This document shows, piece by piece, positions 41,547 to 50,208 of a stretch of DNA of 64,000 nt. The position numbers and the translations under genes are program-made. The notes beneath the pieces were generated by a model. That model worked only from the letters and a program-made list of their open reading frames with translations. It was not told the origin of the DNA and searched no databases. How positions within the stretch are numbered: the first letter of the stretch is position 1; each line of letters begins with the position of its first letter. This stretch comes from Rhizobium indicum (GTDB lineage Bacteria; Pseudomonadota; Alphaproteobacteria; Rhizobiales; Rhizobiaceae). The stretch lies in assembly GCF_005862305.2 (NCBI RefSeq), contig NZ_CP054022.1, positions 310,001-374,000 on the forward strand, in the 5' to 3' direction.

Positions 41547-42622
41547 CACACGCCACCCGTGACGTCCGACAGCGCAACCGCCTTGCCGCTTTCGACAGAG
41601 CGCGCGACGGCGACCATGGCCCGGACGGATGCCAGGCCATCATCGATGTCGGCGCCTTCCATCACGGCGCCATCCAGAATGGTGCGGGCGAAGCCTTCGA
41701 CCTGACGGCGATAGAAATGGCCGTCGGCACCGAGAACGCGATGGGTGGCGCCGTCCGCTTCCCGGAAAATGTCGACCTCGCTGGTCTTGTAGTACCACGG
41801 GTTATAGGTCTTGCCCAAAATGCTGCCGTTCTTGCCGTAGATCTGGAAGCCTTCGTGCCAGTCCATGCGCACCTGGACGGTGAGATCGAGATGGCCGAGC
41901 GTGCCGGAGGCAAATTCCACGTCCACGAACCAGCACCAGATGCCGGCTCGCTCGGACAGACGAGCGTTGACCGAAACAATGTCGCCGGCGAAATAACGTG
42001 CCGTGTCGATCAGATGGCAACCGTGCGCAAGCATATAGTAGCGCCGCAGGTCGGCTTTCGGATTGGCGGAGGGCTTCTTCGCATTGGCGCTGGTGACGAT
42101 CAGCGGCTGGACCGCATCGGTCATCGGATAGCGGTGCGTGCTGTCGCAATACCATGCTTTCAAAGCGACCATCTCGCCCATTTCATCGCGGATGAAGGAT
42201 TTGGCAGCTTGGAGCCCCGCGTCGAAACGCTTCATATGCCCGACCTGAAACACCTTTCCCGACGTGTCGACCACAGCCTTCAGTTCGAGGCATTCCTCAA
42301 TAGTGACACCGACGGGTTTTTCGCACAGGACATGTTTGCCCGCCTGAAGGGCGCGAAGGGAAGCCGGGACGTGAAAAGCGTCGGCGGTCGCGATAATCAC
42401 GGCATCGAGGTCGGGATCGGCCAGCATCTTGTCGTAATCGTCATAGGTTTTTTCCGCCCCATGGGTGATTGCCATACGTTCGCGGAGATCTTCGGCAACG
42501 TCGCAAATCGCATAGAGGTCGGCATTGGCTGCCTTCGTGCAGCTTTCGAAGTGCGCGGCCTGGGCAATCTGGCCCGCTCCCAATACGCCGATGCGGAGAC
42601 GTCGTTCCTGTTTTGCTGGCAT
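41546..42622 (-). CDS. Gfo/Idh/MocA family oxidoreductase
   Basis: 358 residues. Rossmann motif GVLGAGQIAQAAHF, then VIIATADAFHVPASLRALQA, the EKP signature HVLCEKPVGVTIEECLEL, and the C-terminal beta-sheet domain with AHGCHLIDTARYFAG. It would oxidise a sugar or inositol ring carbon with NAD(P). It is the first gene of the five-gene minus-strand run 42622-38218, after a 135-base gap from the ATPase gene. Confidence 0.9.
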   Translation of the reverse strand: MPAKQERRLRIGVLGAGQIAQAAHFESCTKAANADLYAICDVAEDLRERMAITHGAEKTYDDYDKMLADPDLDAVIIATADAFHVPASLRALQAGKHVLCEKPVGVTIEECLELKAVVDTSGKVFQVGHMKRFDAGLQAAKSFIRDEMGEMVALKAWYCDSTHRYPMTDAVQPLIVTSANAKKPSANPKADLRRYYMLAHGCHLIDTARYFAGDIVSVNARLSERAGIWCWFVDVEFASGTLGHLDLTVQVRMDWHEGFQIYGKNGSILGKTYNPWYYKTSEVDIFREADGATHRVLGADGHFYRRQVEGFARTILDGAVMEGADIDDGLASVRAMVAVARSVESGKAVALSDVTGGV

Positions 42623-42757
42623 CGATAAGCCCTTTAAGTCGGATACTGAAGATGAACGCTGGTTTCGGCGTTGGGTGGAATGCTTTCAAGACATCAAACG
42701 TCGCCGACGGCTTCTGGCCGGGCCGCGACCGGCGCCTGCCGGCTTTCCCTCGTCACG

Positions 42758-43903
42758 TCACAGCGCCATATGCGTTTGAGGATGGAAAAAGTGCAGTTTC
42801 GCCGGGTCGATGGCCAAATCGATCGATTGGCCTGTCTCGACCGCGCTGACGGCTTCGAACCGTGCGACCGCGTTGGCGGCCCCGCTCAGGTCCTCGACGG
42901 CATCGGGGTCGCCTGAGTCGATCCGGACCGCGTCGATCTTCAAATGCACGATCAGTTCGGACCCAAGCTCCTCGATCGACTTCACGACAACCGGGATCGT
43001 CGGATGGGAGGCTCCAGACGGCAACCGGCTGTCGTAGAGGTCCTCGGGCCTGACCCCAAAGATCACGTCCTTTCCCTCGAAAGCGGATAGACCGGGAGCA
43101 CGCTCGAAGGCGCCGCCGGACAAGGGAATGGAGAAGCCCGGCAGATGGATCCGTCCACTCGCCAGACGCCCTTCGAAAAGGTTCATCGACGGCGAACCGA
43201 TAAAGCCGGCGACAAACGCATTGACCGGGCGGTGATACAAAGCCTTGGGCGTATCCACCTGCTGCAGCACGCCGCCCTTCAGCACCGCGACCCGATCGCC
43301 CATGGTCAGCGCTTCGGTCTGGTCGTGCGTGACGTAGATCGTCGTCACGCCCAGCTGTCTCTGCAGGCTTGCGATCTCTGCCCGCATCTGAACACGCAGC
43401 TTCGCATCGAGGTTCGAGAGCGGTTCGTCCATGAGGAATGCCGCGGGCTCGCGGACCATGGCGCGGCCCATCGCAACACGCTGGCGCTGGCCGCCGGAGA
43501 GCTGTGCGGGCTTGTTGCCCAGCAAGGGCTCCAGCTGCAGGATCTTGGCGATCTCGTGCACGCGCTTGCTGCGTTCGGCCTTGTTCTTTCCGGCCAGCTT
43601 CATTGAAAAGGCGATGTTGTCAAAGACGGTCATGTGCGGATAAAGCGCATAGCTCTGGAAGACCATGGCAATGTCCCGGTCCTTGGGCGCGAGATCCACG
43701 ACGTCCTGACCGCCGATGCTCAATGTTCCGCTGCTGATTTCCTCGAGCCCGGCAATCATGCGCAGAGCGGTCGATTTTCCGCATCCGGACGGCCCGACCA
43801 GAATCAGAAACTCGCCATCATGGATCGTCAGGCTCAGATCCTTGATCGCATGGTAGCTGTTTCCATAGGTCTTGCAGATTTTGTCGAGTACAACCACAGC
43901 CAC
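42758..43903 (-). CDS. sugar ABC transporter ATP-binding protein (MalK/UgpC class)
   Basis: 381 residues from the GTG at 43903, chosen because CGGGAGGAC precedes it at ideal distance; longer frames to 44005 lack this. Walker [10 protein letters not shown], signature [19 protein letters not shown], Walker [18 protein letters not shown]-loop YVTHDQTEA, then a C-terminal TOBE regulatory domain (about 245-365). No permease gene adjoins. The importer at 51817-54942 has a binding protein and two permeases but no ATPase, so this is probably its partner, about 8 kb away. Confidence 0.92.
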   Translation of the reverse strand: MAVVVLDKICKTYGNSYHAIKDLSLTIHDGEFLILVGPSGCGKSTALRMIAGLEEISSGTLSIGGQDVVDLAPKDRDIAMVFQSYALYPHMTVFDNIAFSMKLAGKNKAERSKRVHEIAKILQLEPLLGNKPAQLSGGQRQRVAMGRAMVREPAAFLMDEPLSNLDAKLRVQMRAEIASLQRQLGVTTIYVTHDQTEALTMGDRVAVLKGGVLQQVDTPKALYHRPVNAFVAGFIGSPSMNLFEGRLASGRIHLPGFSIPLSGGAFERAPGLSAFEGKDVIFGVRPEDLYDSRLPSGASHPTIPVVVKSIEELGSELIVHLKIDAVRIDSGDPDAVEDLSGAANAVARFEAVSAVETGQSIDLAIDPAKLHFFHPQTHMAL

Positions 43904-44243
43904 GTCTCGTCCTCCCGTACCAGTCCGGAGCATATCTTCAGACGGCGCTCCCCGCCGTCTCCGATCCTTTTGACAAGAAAGCTCAGGCCTGAGCTTCAAA
44001 GTCAACCAAAGAATCGAGGATAGTTCGCCGCAGATTGCCAGCCGTTCCTAATATCTATTTGAAAAATATCGATCTTTTACAAGAAATTAAAAATAAACTG
44101 CGGAATTATATTTTTTATCGCGCGTAACTTTTGTGATCGAAGTTGCCGCTGTTGAGAGATCGCTCAAAGCGATTCAATGCCAAGTCAGCCTTGAGGCTCT
44201 GCTCGGGCAGTCGACCGGTGCTGGCACCCATCGCCGCCCGCGC
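43904..44243. promoter_or_regulatory. upstream region of the ATPase gene with palindromes
   Basis: No gene seen in these 340 bases. They hold an 8-bp stem AGACGGCG / CGCCGTCT (43940-43960) in the leader, a perfect 18-bp palindrome AAGCTCAGGCCTGAGCTT (43979-43996), and an AT-rich stretch (44048-44120). That stretch includes AATATCGATCTT (44065-44076), which resembles the word shared by the aldolase and binding-protein promoters. The ATPase promoter probably lies in the AT-rich part. Confidence 0.5.
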
Positions 44244-45191
44244 TCATTTTTGGCATCCCGGCATCGGCATCGGCATCGGCTCAGGCGCATTCTCCGCCGC
44301 CATCCATGCCAGGCACATCAGGTGATCTGGCAGGCCTCGGCGCCCTCCCCGTGCGGTCACGGAAATGGCGGCAGCCGCCGTGGCATAGGCAGTGCAATCA
44401 AGCGGGCTCTTACCCCTCGCGAGGGCAAGAGCGTAGGCACCGTGAAAGCAATCACCGGCGCCGGTCGTGTCGACCGCCTGAACCTGGTAGGCTGGCAAAT
44501 GCCAGCGGATGGCATCGCCTTTCTGGCGGAGGTAGGTCCCTCGCTCGCCATCGGTCAGGACAACCGCGGACCGATCCCCGGACCAGAGTTTGTCCAGGAT
44601 CATCGTGGGATCACCCTCGCCGGTGTACTCCCGCCCGAAGGCAAGCGGCAGCACCAGATGATCGGCAAAAGCCAGGATCCGGTCGGTCGCGGCGCCCACC
44701 GTCCATTCAATATCGGCAATCACGGCCAGACCCAGGGCGCGTGCGCGCGCCACGACGTTTTCCGAGTGCGTGGCATAACCATCGATCAACAGTACCGGGG
44801 CTTGCATCAGAACATCATCGGGCAGCGCATCCGACGTGCCGTGCAGCACATCGTCGTCATAGGCGATGAACCGGTCGCCGTCGGGACCGACCGTGATCAC
44901 GGAGCGGATCGGCGCAGCATCCGCGTGGCGGGGAGCCAGCGATATGTCGACACCGTCCCGCTCGAGCTCGCTGCCCGCCACGTCGGCCGTTGTCTCATCG
45001 CCGAGCCAGCCGATGAAGCCGGCCCGCCCGCCGAGCCGGGCGACGGCAACAAGGGCCGTCGCCACGTTGCCGCCATGGTCCGTGGTGCGCTTCGTCACTT
45101 TCCCCTTGCCGGCCGTCAGCCCCCGATCGACATAGATGATGTCATCGATTGCCAGGGCGCCGAAGCCCAGAACCTGGAAAGGGCGCGACAC
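44244..45191 (-). CDS. PfkB family carbohydrate kinase
   Basis: 315 residues. Ribokinase fold: VLGFGALAIDDIIYVDRGLT, GGNVATALVAVARLGGRAGF with IGWLGDE, and the catalytic motif VDTTGAGDCFHGAYALALA with the Asp base. GGRRGLPDHLM near the end is like YihV-type kinases. The tail PEPMPMPMPGCQK comes from a hexanucleotide run at 44265-44283. It phosphorylates a sugar, probably the substrate cleaved by the aldolase encoded three bases upstream. Confidence 0.9.
   Translation of the reverse strand: MSRPFQVLGFGALAIDDIIYVDRGLTAGKGKVTKRTTDHGGNVATALVAVARLGGRAGFIGWLGDETTADVAGSELERDGVDISLAPRHADAAPIRSVITVGPDGDRFIAYDDDVLHGTSDALPDDVLMQAPVLLIDGYATHSENVVARARALGLAVIADIEWTVGAATDRILAFADHLVLPLAFGREYTGEGDPTMILDKLWSGDRSAVVLTDGERGTYLRQKGDAIRWHLPAYQVQAVDTTGAGDCFHGAYALALARGKSPLDCTAYATAAAAISVTARGGRRGLPDHLMCLAWMAAENAPEPMPMPMPGCQK
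44265..44284. repeat. GGCATC microsatellite in the kinase C-terminus
   Basis: Three tandem GGCATC units plus a partial one encode the (MP)n tail of the kinase. Unit gain or loss would change the tail length without a frameshift. Confidence 0.6.
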
Positions 45192-45194
45192 GTC

Positions 45195-45995
45195 TCAAGC
45201 ACCGGCCGCCGCCAGCGCATCCTCCGGCGTCATCCCCTTATGAATGACCAACTTGAAGGCGCGTGCAGCCATGGTCGTATCGCCGTGACCCCAGAGGTTG
45301 CGACCGACGACCGCGCCTTTGGCCCCAGCGCGCAGTGCTTCCGACGTCTGGACGAGCGCCCCGAGCAGCGTATCGGTCTTCGGGCCGCCGGCGATCACGA
45401 CTGGAATCGGGCAGGTCGCGACCGTCTCACGGAAGGATTCGAAATCGCCGGTGTAGCCGACCTTGATCACGTCGACACCGGCCTCGAAGCCGATGCGCAC
45501 CGCATAGGCAATCTCATCCGGCGTGAATACGATCTTGCCGCCATCTGTGAAATCGCGGGGATAGACATGGGCGACGACCGGCATCTCGAAGCGGGCAGCG
45601 GCGTTGACCGTATCGGTGAGCCAGCGGATATACTCTCCTTCTGTGGCGCCGCGCACGGGAATGGCGACAGCCAGTGCGTCCGCACCATAACGCACCGCGT
45701 CTTCCGGGGTCGCAATGAGCTGGCGAATGCGGTCGTCAGCCGTGAAGCAACCGCCCTGAATGACCAGCGCTGCCTTTCCGGCATATTCCGACCACAGGTG
45801 GCGCGCCGCGCCAGGCTGGATGCTGATGTAGTCAGGCCCCCCAGCCATGACGCGTCTGAGCGCACCCGGCAGATCGGCAAGCCCGCCCTCACGCACATTG
45901 CCATAACCGACAAAATGATCGACGGCGCCTCCGAACAGATGACCCGATGGGTTCGAGAACAGGCGTGCGAGGCGGACTTTGGTTCCGAGACCCAT
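45195..45995 (-). CDS. class I aldolase, DeoC/LacD/FbaB-like
   Basis: 266 residues. TIM-barrel Schiff-base aldolase: FGGAVDHFVGYG, GPDYISIQPGAARHLW, GADALAVAIPVRGATEGEYI, the lysine region VDVIKVGYTGDFESFRETVA, and PIPVVIAGGPKTD followed by AKGAVVGRNLWG. It resembles the LsrF/FbaB group, which cleaves or transfers on phosphorylated keto-sugars. It is the first gene of the leftward run and divergent from the deoR gene. It forms a kinase-aldolase pair with the next gene; the overall sugar is not identified. Confidence 0.88.
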   Translation of the reverse strand: MGLGTKVRLARLFSNPSGHLFGGAVDHFVGYGNVREGGLADLPGALRRVMAGGPDYISIQPGAARHLWSEYAGKAALVIQGGCFTADDRIRQLIATPEDAVRYGADALAVAIPVRGATEGEYIRWLTDTVNAAARFEMPVVAHVYPRDFTDGGKIVFTPDEIAYAVRIGFEAGVDVIKVGYTGDFESFRETVATCPIPVVIAGGPKTDTLLGALVQTSEALRAGAKGAVVGRNLWGHGDTTMAARAFKLVIHKGMTPEDALAAAGA

Positions 45996-46072
45996 GGCGA
46001 TACTTCCTTTGTGATTGCCGGCTTTGCGATTGCTGGCGCCGATGCTGGGGGAACCCTAACTCGAAAACAAAC

Positions 46073-46197
46073 AAATATTCAATATTTCGATTTCTTTCGT
46101 TTTTACATGGATGATGAATTTTTGACGTGCATTTTCGTCATCATGCGGCTATTTTTGTAGCAAGCGCCGTAGGATAAGGCGGTGAACTTTCGTTTTT
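46073..46197. promoter_or_regulatory. divergent aldolase/deoR control region
   Basis: The AT-rich gap holds a perfect palindrome AAATATT-C-AATATTT (46073-46087). The 11-mer CTTTCGTTTTT occurs twice (46094-46104 and 46187-46197). The word AATATTTCGATTT (46081-46093) recurs in reverse complement at 51433-51445. DeoR proteins bind repeated TTTCG-type half sites, so these are probable operators for the adjacent DeoR. Confidence 0.6.
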
Positions 46198-46240
46198 CAA
46201 AAGCCATATGATCGCAAAGGGCGACAGGTCGGGATCACAT

Positions 46241-47002
46241 ATGCTTGCAGAACAGAGGCGGCAGCAGATCATGCTGGAACTTCAACGGGTCGGCCAGGCA
46301 CGCACCCGCCAGCTCGCGGAATTCTTCGAGGTCTCGGAAGTGACGATCCGCTCCGATCTCGAAATCATGGACGCCAAAAAGCAGTTGATCAAAACGCATG
46401 GCGGGGCAATCGCCCTGCCGTCCGACTCTCCGGCAGCGGCTTTCGAGGAACGCATGCAACGCAATTTCGATGCGAAGCGACGCATCGCCCAGATGGCTGC
46501 GCGACAGATCATCGATAACCAGTCGATCGTCTTCGACAGCGGTTCGACGCTGTTGCAGGTGGCCATGCAGATGCCACCGGTCAACAACGTCGTGGTTGCG
46601 ACGACGGCAATGAACATCGCCCAGCATCTGATGTACCGGCCAGGGCTCGACGTGCACATGATCGGCGGCCGCGTGTTTCCCAGCACCGTGAGCACGATCG
46701 TACAGGACTCCGACAAGGCGGTCGGCGGGCTCGTCGCCCACCAGGCCTTTGTCGGCGCCCACGCGATCGATCAGGCCTTCGATGTCGTCGATGTCTCCGA
46801 GGACGTGGCGCGGACCAAGCGCAACCTGGTTCGCATGGCCCGGCGTGTCGTCCTCGTGGCGGATTCGAGCAAATTTGACATCGGCGCCTCCTCCAAAGCC
46901 TTCTCGCTGTCACGCGTCGATCTGATCATCACGGATAGCAACATGCCGCACAGCATCCGTCACCGGTTGGACAAGCTGGGCGTGGAGGTTCGCTACGCGT
47001 GA
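46241..47002 (+). CDS. DeoR family transcriptional regulator
   Basis: 253 residues from the ATG at 46241 (MLAEQRRQQIMLELQRVGQA), the usual DeoR beginning; an in-frame ATG at 46208 is possible. Winged helix with TRQLAEFFEVSEVTIRSDLE and the DeoR signature KTHGGAIALP. The effector domain is of the phospho-sugar type (QSIVFDSGSTLLQVAMQMPP, VVATTAMNIAQHL, HMIGGRVFPST, VGAHAIDQAFDV, VLVADSSKF). It probably represses the divergent aldolase-kinase operon and responds to a sugar phosphate. Confidence 0.9.
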   Translation: MLAEQRRQQIMLELQRVGQARTRQLAEFFEVSEVTIRSDLEIMDAKKQLIKTHGGAIALPSDSPAAAFEERMQRNFDAKRRIAQMAARQIIDNQSIVFDSGSTLLQVAMQMPPVNNVVVATTAMNIAQHLMYRPGLDVHMIGGRVFPSTVSTIVQDSDKAVGGLVAHQAFVGAHAIDQAFDVVDVSEDVARTKRNLVRMARRVVLVADSSKFDIGASSKAFSLSRVDLIITDSNMPHSIRHRLDKLGVEVRYA

Positions 47003-47063
47003 TCTGCAGTCCACCTGTCCATTTCAAAAGAGAAACGGGAGAGGCTTTGGCGCGAGCCGAAGG

Positions 47064-47081
47064 CCCCGGCCGATGCCGGGG
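47064..47081. terminator. hairpin between convergent deoR and isomerase genes
   Basis: CCCCGGC-CGAT-GCCGGGG, a 7-bp GC stem with a 4-base loop in the 92-base convergent gap. It could stop transcription from either side. Confidence 0.5.
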
Positions 47082-47094
47082 AAAGCGAGATGGG

Positions 47095-47913
47095 CTAAAA
47101 TCCCAGACGTCGAAGCGTCTCGCGGTTCGCGCGAACGGCGGCGGAAGGATCGGTTCCGGCATGGTCCGATTCTTCTTCCACCACGATCCAGCCGATAAAT
47201 TGCGGCGCATTGCGAACGGCCGAAATCACGGCAGGCACGTCGCAGACGCCTTCGCCGAGCATCGCCCAGGTCCCGCCGGCGTCGACATCCTTCAGATGCA
47301 CGTAACGGATCCGGTCCCGGTGGGCCGCCAGCGTGTCGCCGATCTGCTGGCCGCCACGCAGGATATGGCCGGTATCCGGCACCCAACCCACTTGTGGATC
47401 CAAGAGAGCAAACAGCTGATCATAGTCGTTCCGCGTGAACAGCAGCGTGTTGTGGTGCGAGGAAGGATGGACAGCTACAGTGACGCCAGCCGACTGTCCA
47501 ATCTCGGTCGCACGATTGTAGCACTCGGCCGCAATGGCAAATTTCTCATCGCGTGGACCATCCGAGACAACCGTCGCCGATCCCATCGATACCATCGCAC
47601 CGGGAAAGTTCGCCGCGAAATCCATCCATCGCCGCGCCGTTTCGAGATCGGAGGCAATCTTTTCCGCCACCGTGAAGCCGCTGGCGGAGCCGAAGGCAAA
47701 GGAAACCAGCGCCAAGCCGGCATCCGTCAGGGTGCGGGCAAAGTCGGCAGGCTTGAGCGCGTAGTGACCGATCATCGTATCGGTAATTTCGAGACCGGCA
47801 TATCCGCCATCGGCAATGGCGCGCACCAGATCATCCGGACCGCCGCCCCAACCCGTGCCCAGCATCTCCCAGGTGAATGTTTGGCAGCCGATCTGCGGCT
47901 CAGCATTTTTCAT
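47095..47913 (-). CDS. sugar phosphate isomerase/epimerase (IolE-like TIM barrel)
   Basis: 272 residues. It begins IGCQTFTWEMLGTGWGGGPD, the inosose-dehydratase-like opening (GCQTYTW in relatives). Metal residues appear in VAVHPSSHHNTLLF, GWVPDTGHILRGG and RYVHLKDVD. A second xylose-isomerase-like enzyme of this locus, divergent from the second Gfo/Idh/MocA gene across 195 bases. It likely acts on a keto-sugar or inosose made by that dehydrogenase. Confidence 0.88.
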   Translation of the reverse strand: MKNAEPQIGCQTFTWEMLGTGWGGGPDDLVRAIADGGYAGLEITDTMIGHYALKPADFARTLTDAGLALVSFAFGSASGFTVAEKIASDLETARRWMDFAANFPGAMVSMGSATVVSDGPRDEKFAIAAECYNRATEIGQSAGVTVAVHPSSHHNTLLFTRNDYDQLFALLDPQVGWVPDTGHILRGGQQIGDTLAAHRDRIRYVHLKDVDAGGTWAMLGEGVCDVPAVISAVRNAPQFIGWIVVEEESDHAGTDPSAAVRANRETLRRLGF

Positions 47914-48108
47914 ATCGCGGTCCTGACCTATTCGTTGATGACAGCCGATACCGAAGCCGGCGGTCTCTTCAGCGGGGATTGCGACGACAGCGTCTTGCCA
48001 TTACGTACGGTCAAATGTTACCGTGCGTCAATATATTTTATTCCTTGCGATTAAAATGTAACGCACCCTCAACCCTTCGCACCCGCAACGGCAAAATCAG
48101 GTTCTTCG

Positions 48109-49257
48109 ATGACACAGACCAATGGCATGAAACTCAGGATCGGCGTTGTGGGATGCGGCAACATTTCGCTCGCCTATATGCGCAACGCGCCGCTGTTTCG
48201 CGGCGTCGAAATCATCGCCTGTGCAGACCTCAACGCAGACGCCGCCAAGCGCCGCGCAGCTGAGTTCGATCTGCGTGCGGCTGACGTCGATAGCCTCATC
48301 GACGACAGGAACATCGACCTCATCCTCAATCTGACGATCCCGGCCGCGCATTTTGACGTTTCGATACGGGCGCTGTCGGCGGGCAAGCATGTCTTCACGG
48401 AGAAGCCGCTCGGAGTCACGGCCGCCGAAGGACGCCGGTTGGTGGATGCCGCCGCCGTAAAGGGCCTCATGCTCGGCTCGGCGCCAGACACGTTCCTGGG
48501 GGCGGCCGGACGCCATGCCCGGCGGCAGATGGAAGCCGGCGCCATCGGCAAGCCGGTGACCGGGACAGCCTTCATGATGGGGCGCGGCATGGAGCACTGG
48601 CATCCGGATCCCAGCTTTTATTACCAGGCCGGCGCCGGCCCGGTCATGGATATGGGGCCTTATTATCTGACGATGATGGTCAATCTGATGGGGCCGATCC
48701 GCCGTGTGCAGGCCGTCGCCACAAGCGGGCAGGAAGAGCGGCTCATCACGGCGGAGGGACCGAAGCAGGGCACCACGTTCAAGGTCGGCACGCCGACCAG
48801 CGTGCTGTCGTTGCTGGAATTCGATTGCGGTGCCACGGTCACCTTCGGCACCTCCTGGGACGTCTTCCGCCACTCCAATCACCCCATCGAGCTCCACGGG
48901 ACCGAAGGCTCGCTGCGTCTGCCCGACCCCGACAATTTCGGCGGCTCCGTCGCGCTCTCCAGCCGCGGCGCGCCCTGGCAGGAAACGGATACATCAGGCG
49001 AACTCTTTGGCGCCGTCAACTGGCCGATCGCAGCGCCTGATCGCGCCAACTACCGCATGCTGGGCCTTGCCGATCTCGCACGCGCAATCATCGAGGGCCG
49101 TGCGCCGCGTGCTTCGGGCGATCTCGCTCTCCATGTGCTCGAAGTCATGGAAGCGATCCTGCGTGCCGGTGAAACCGGTGTCGTGCAGACCATTCCGGGT
49201 ATTGTCGCGCAGCCAAAAGAATTGCGGGAAGACGAAGCGAGGAGTTTGCTGGCATGA
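48109..49257 (+). CDS. Gfo/Idh/MocA family oxidoreductase
   Basis: 382 residues. Rossmann motif IGVVGCGNISLAYM, ILNLTIPAAHFDVSIRALSA, EKP signature HVFTEKPLGVTAAEGRRLVD, then GPVMDMGPYYLTMMVNLMGP with the catalytic-site region, and a beta-sheet domain. NAD(P)-dependent sugar dehydrogenase of unknown substrate. ATGA overlap with the esterase gene behind it. Confidence 0.9.
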   Translation: MTQTNGMKLRIGVVGCGNISLAYMRNAPLFRGVEIIACADLNADAAKRRAAEFDLRAADVDSLIDDRNIDLILNLTIPAAHFDVSIRALSAGKHVFTEKPLGVTAAEGRRLVDAAAVKGLMLGSAPDTFLGAAGRHARRQMEAGAIGKPVTGTAFMMGRGMEHWHPDPSFYYQAGAGPVMDMGPYYLTMMVNLMGPIRRVQAVATSGQEERLITAEGPKQGTTFKVGTPTSVLSLLEFDCGATVTFGTSWDVFRHSNHPIELHGTEGSLRLPDPDNFGGSVALSSRGAPWQETDTSGELFGAVNWPIAAPDRANYRMLGLADLARAIIEGRAPRASGDLALHVLEVMEAILRAGETGVVQTIPGIVAQPKELREDEARSLLA

Positions 49258-50189
49258 CACAACTGGATGAATCCGCCAAACGCGCGCTTGCATGGCCCGG
49301 CGATCCGGAAACACCGGTCGAAAGTTGTACGCCGGCGCTGGCGCGGCAGCAATATCTCGATAGTTTCGCAGACATCCAGCGGCCGCTCGAAGACGTGGCC
49401 GAGATCCTGGAAAGGCATGTGGGCGCCATCCGGTTGAAAATATGGCGCGGACGGACCGCGCCGCGCCAGGGCGCTCCGTCCTTGCTTTATCTCCATGGCG
49501 GCGGCTTTGTGATCGGCGCGCCGGAAACCCATGAGGATATCTGCCGGGCGCTTGCCAATATGGCAGGCGCCGTCGTCGTCTCGCCCGACTATCGCCTCGC
49601 CCCGGAACACCCCTTTCCCGCTGCCATAAACGATTGCGCCGCCACACTCGTCTGGATGACGGAGCAGGCGGATGCGCTCGGCATCGATCCCTTGCGAATT
49701 CTCGTCGCCGGCGATAGCGCCGGCGGCAATCTGGCCGCCGTCGTCGCCCTGCTGGCGCGGGACGGACAGGTGCCGGCTGTCATCGGACAGGTGCTGATCT
49801 ATCCGGTGACCGACCAGTTGCAGACAACCGACAGCTACTCACGTTACGAAGAGGATTTCGGCCTGACGGCCGCAGCGATGAAATGGTTCCGAGACCACTA
49901 TCTGCCGGACGCCGCGAGCCGGTCGGACTGGCGAGCCTCACCGCTGAACGTAGCGTCGCTGGCGGGCGTGGCGCCGGCTCTCGTGATCCTTGCCGGATAC
50001 GACGTGCTGTTCGACGAAGGGGCCGCTTATGCCGAGCGGCTCAGTACCGAGGCGAAGGCAACGACCCGGACCTGGCCCGGACAGATCCATGGCTTCGTCT
50101 CGAAGCGACGGGCCATTCCGGAGGCGCAGGAGGCTCTCGAGGTTATTGCTATGGCATGGCGCGCCATGGATCCTGCGCTTGCCCGTTGA
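49254..50189 (+). CDS. alpha/beta hydrolase of the hormone-sensitive lipase family
   Basis: 311 residues. Oxyanion motif LYLHGGGFVIGAPETHEDIC, Ser elbow VAGDSAGGNLAAV, Asp in VILAGYDVLFDEGAAYAERL and His in PGQIHGFVSK complete the triad. The family hydrolyses short acyl or aryl esters. With the coupled oxidoreductase it may remove an acetyl or other acyl group from the sugar, or open a lactone. It ends 20 bases from the convergent lacI-type gene. Confidence 0.9.
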   Translation: MTQLDESAKRALAWPGDPETPVESCTPALARQQYLDSFADIQRPLEDVAEILERHVGAIRLKIWRGRTAPRQGAPSLLYLHGGGFVIGAPETHEDICRALANMAGAVVVSPDYRLAPEHPFPAAINDCAATLVWMTEQADALGIDPLRILVAGDSAGGNLAAVVALLARDGQVPAVIGQVLIYPVTDQLQTTDSYSRYEEDFGLTAAAMKWFRDHYLPDAASRSDWRASPLNVASLAGVAPALVILAGYDVLFDEGAAYAERLSTEAKATTRTWPGQIHGFVSKRRAIPEAQEALEVIAMAWRAMDPALAR

Positions 50190-50208
50190 GGCGGGAACCT
50201 GCCCAGTC

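Noticed and set aside
44133..46160. 675-codon open frame on the plus strand
   Set aside because: It lies antisense over the PfkB kinase and aldolase genes, which have clear family motifs. Long antisense frames are common in GC-rich DNA, and this one has no recognisable domain.
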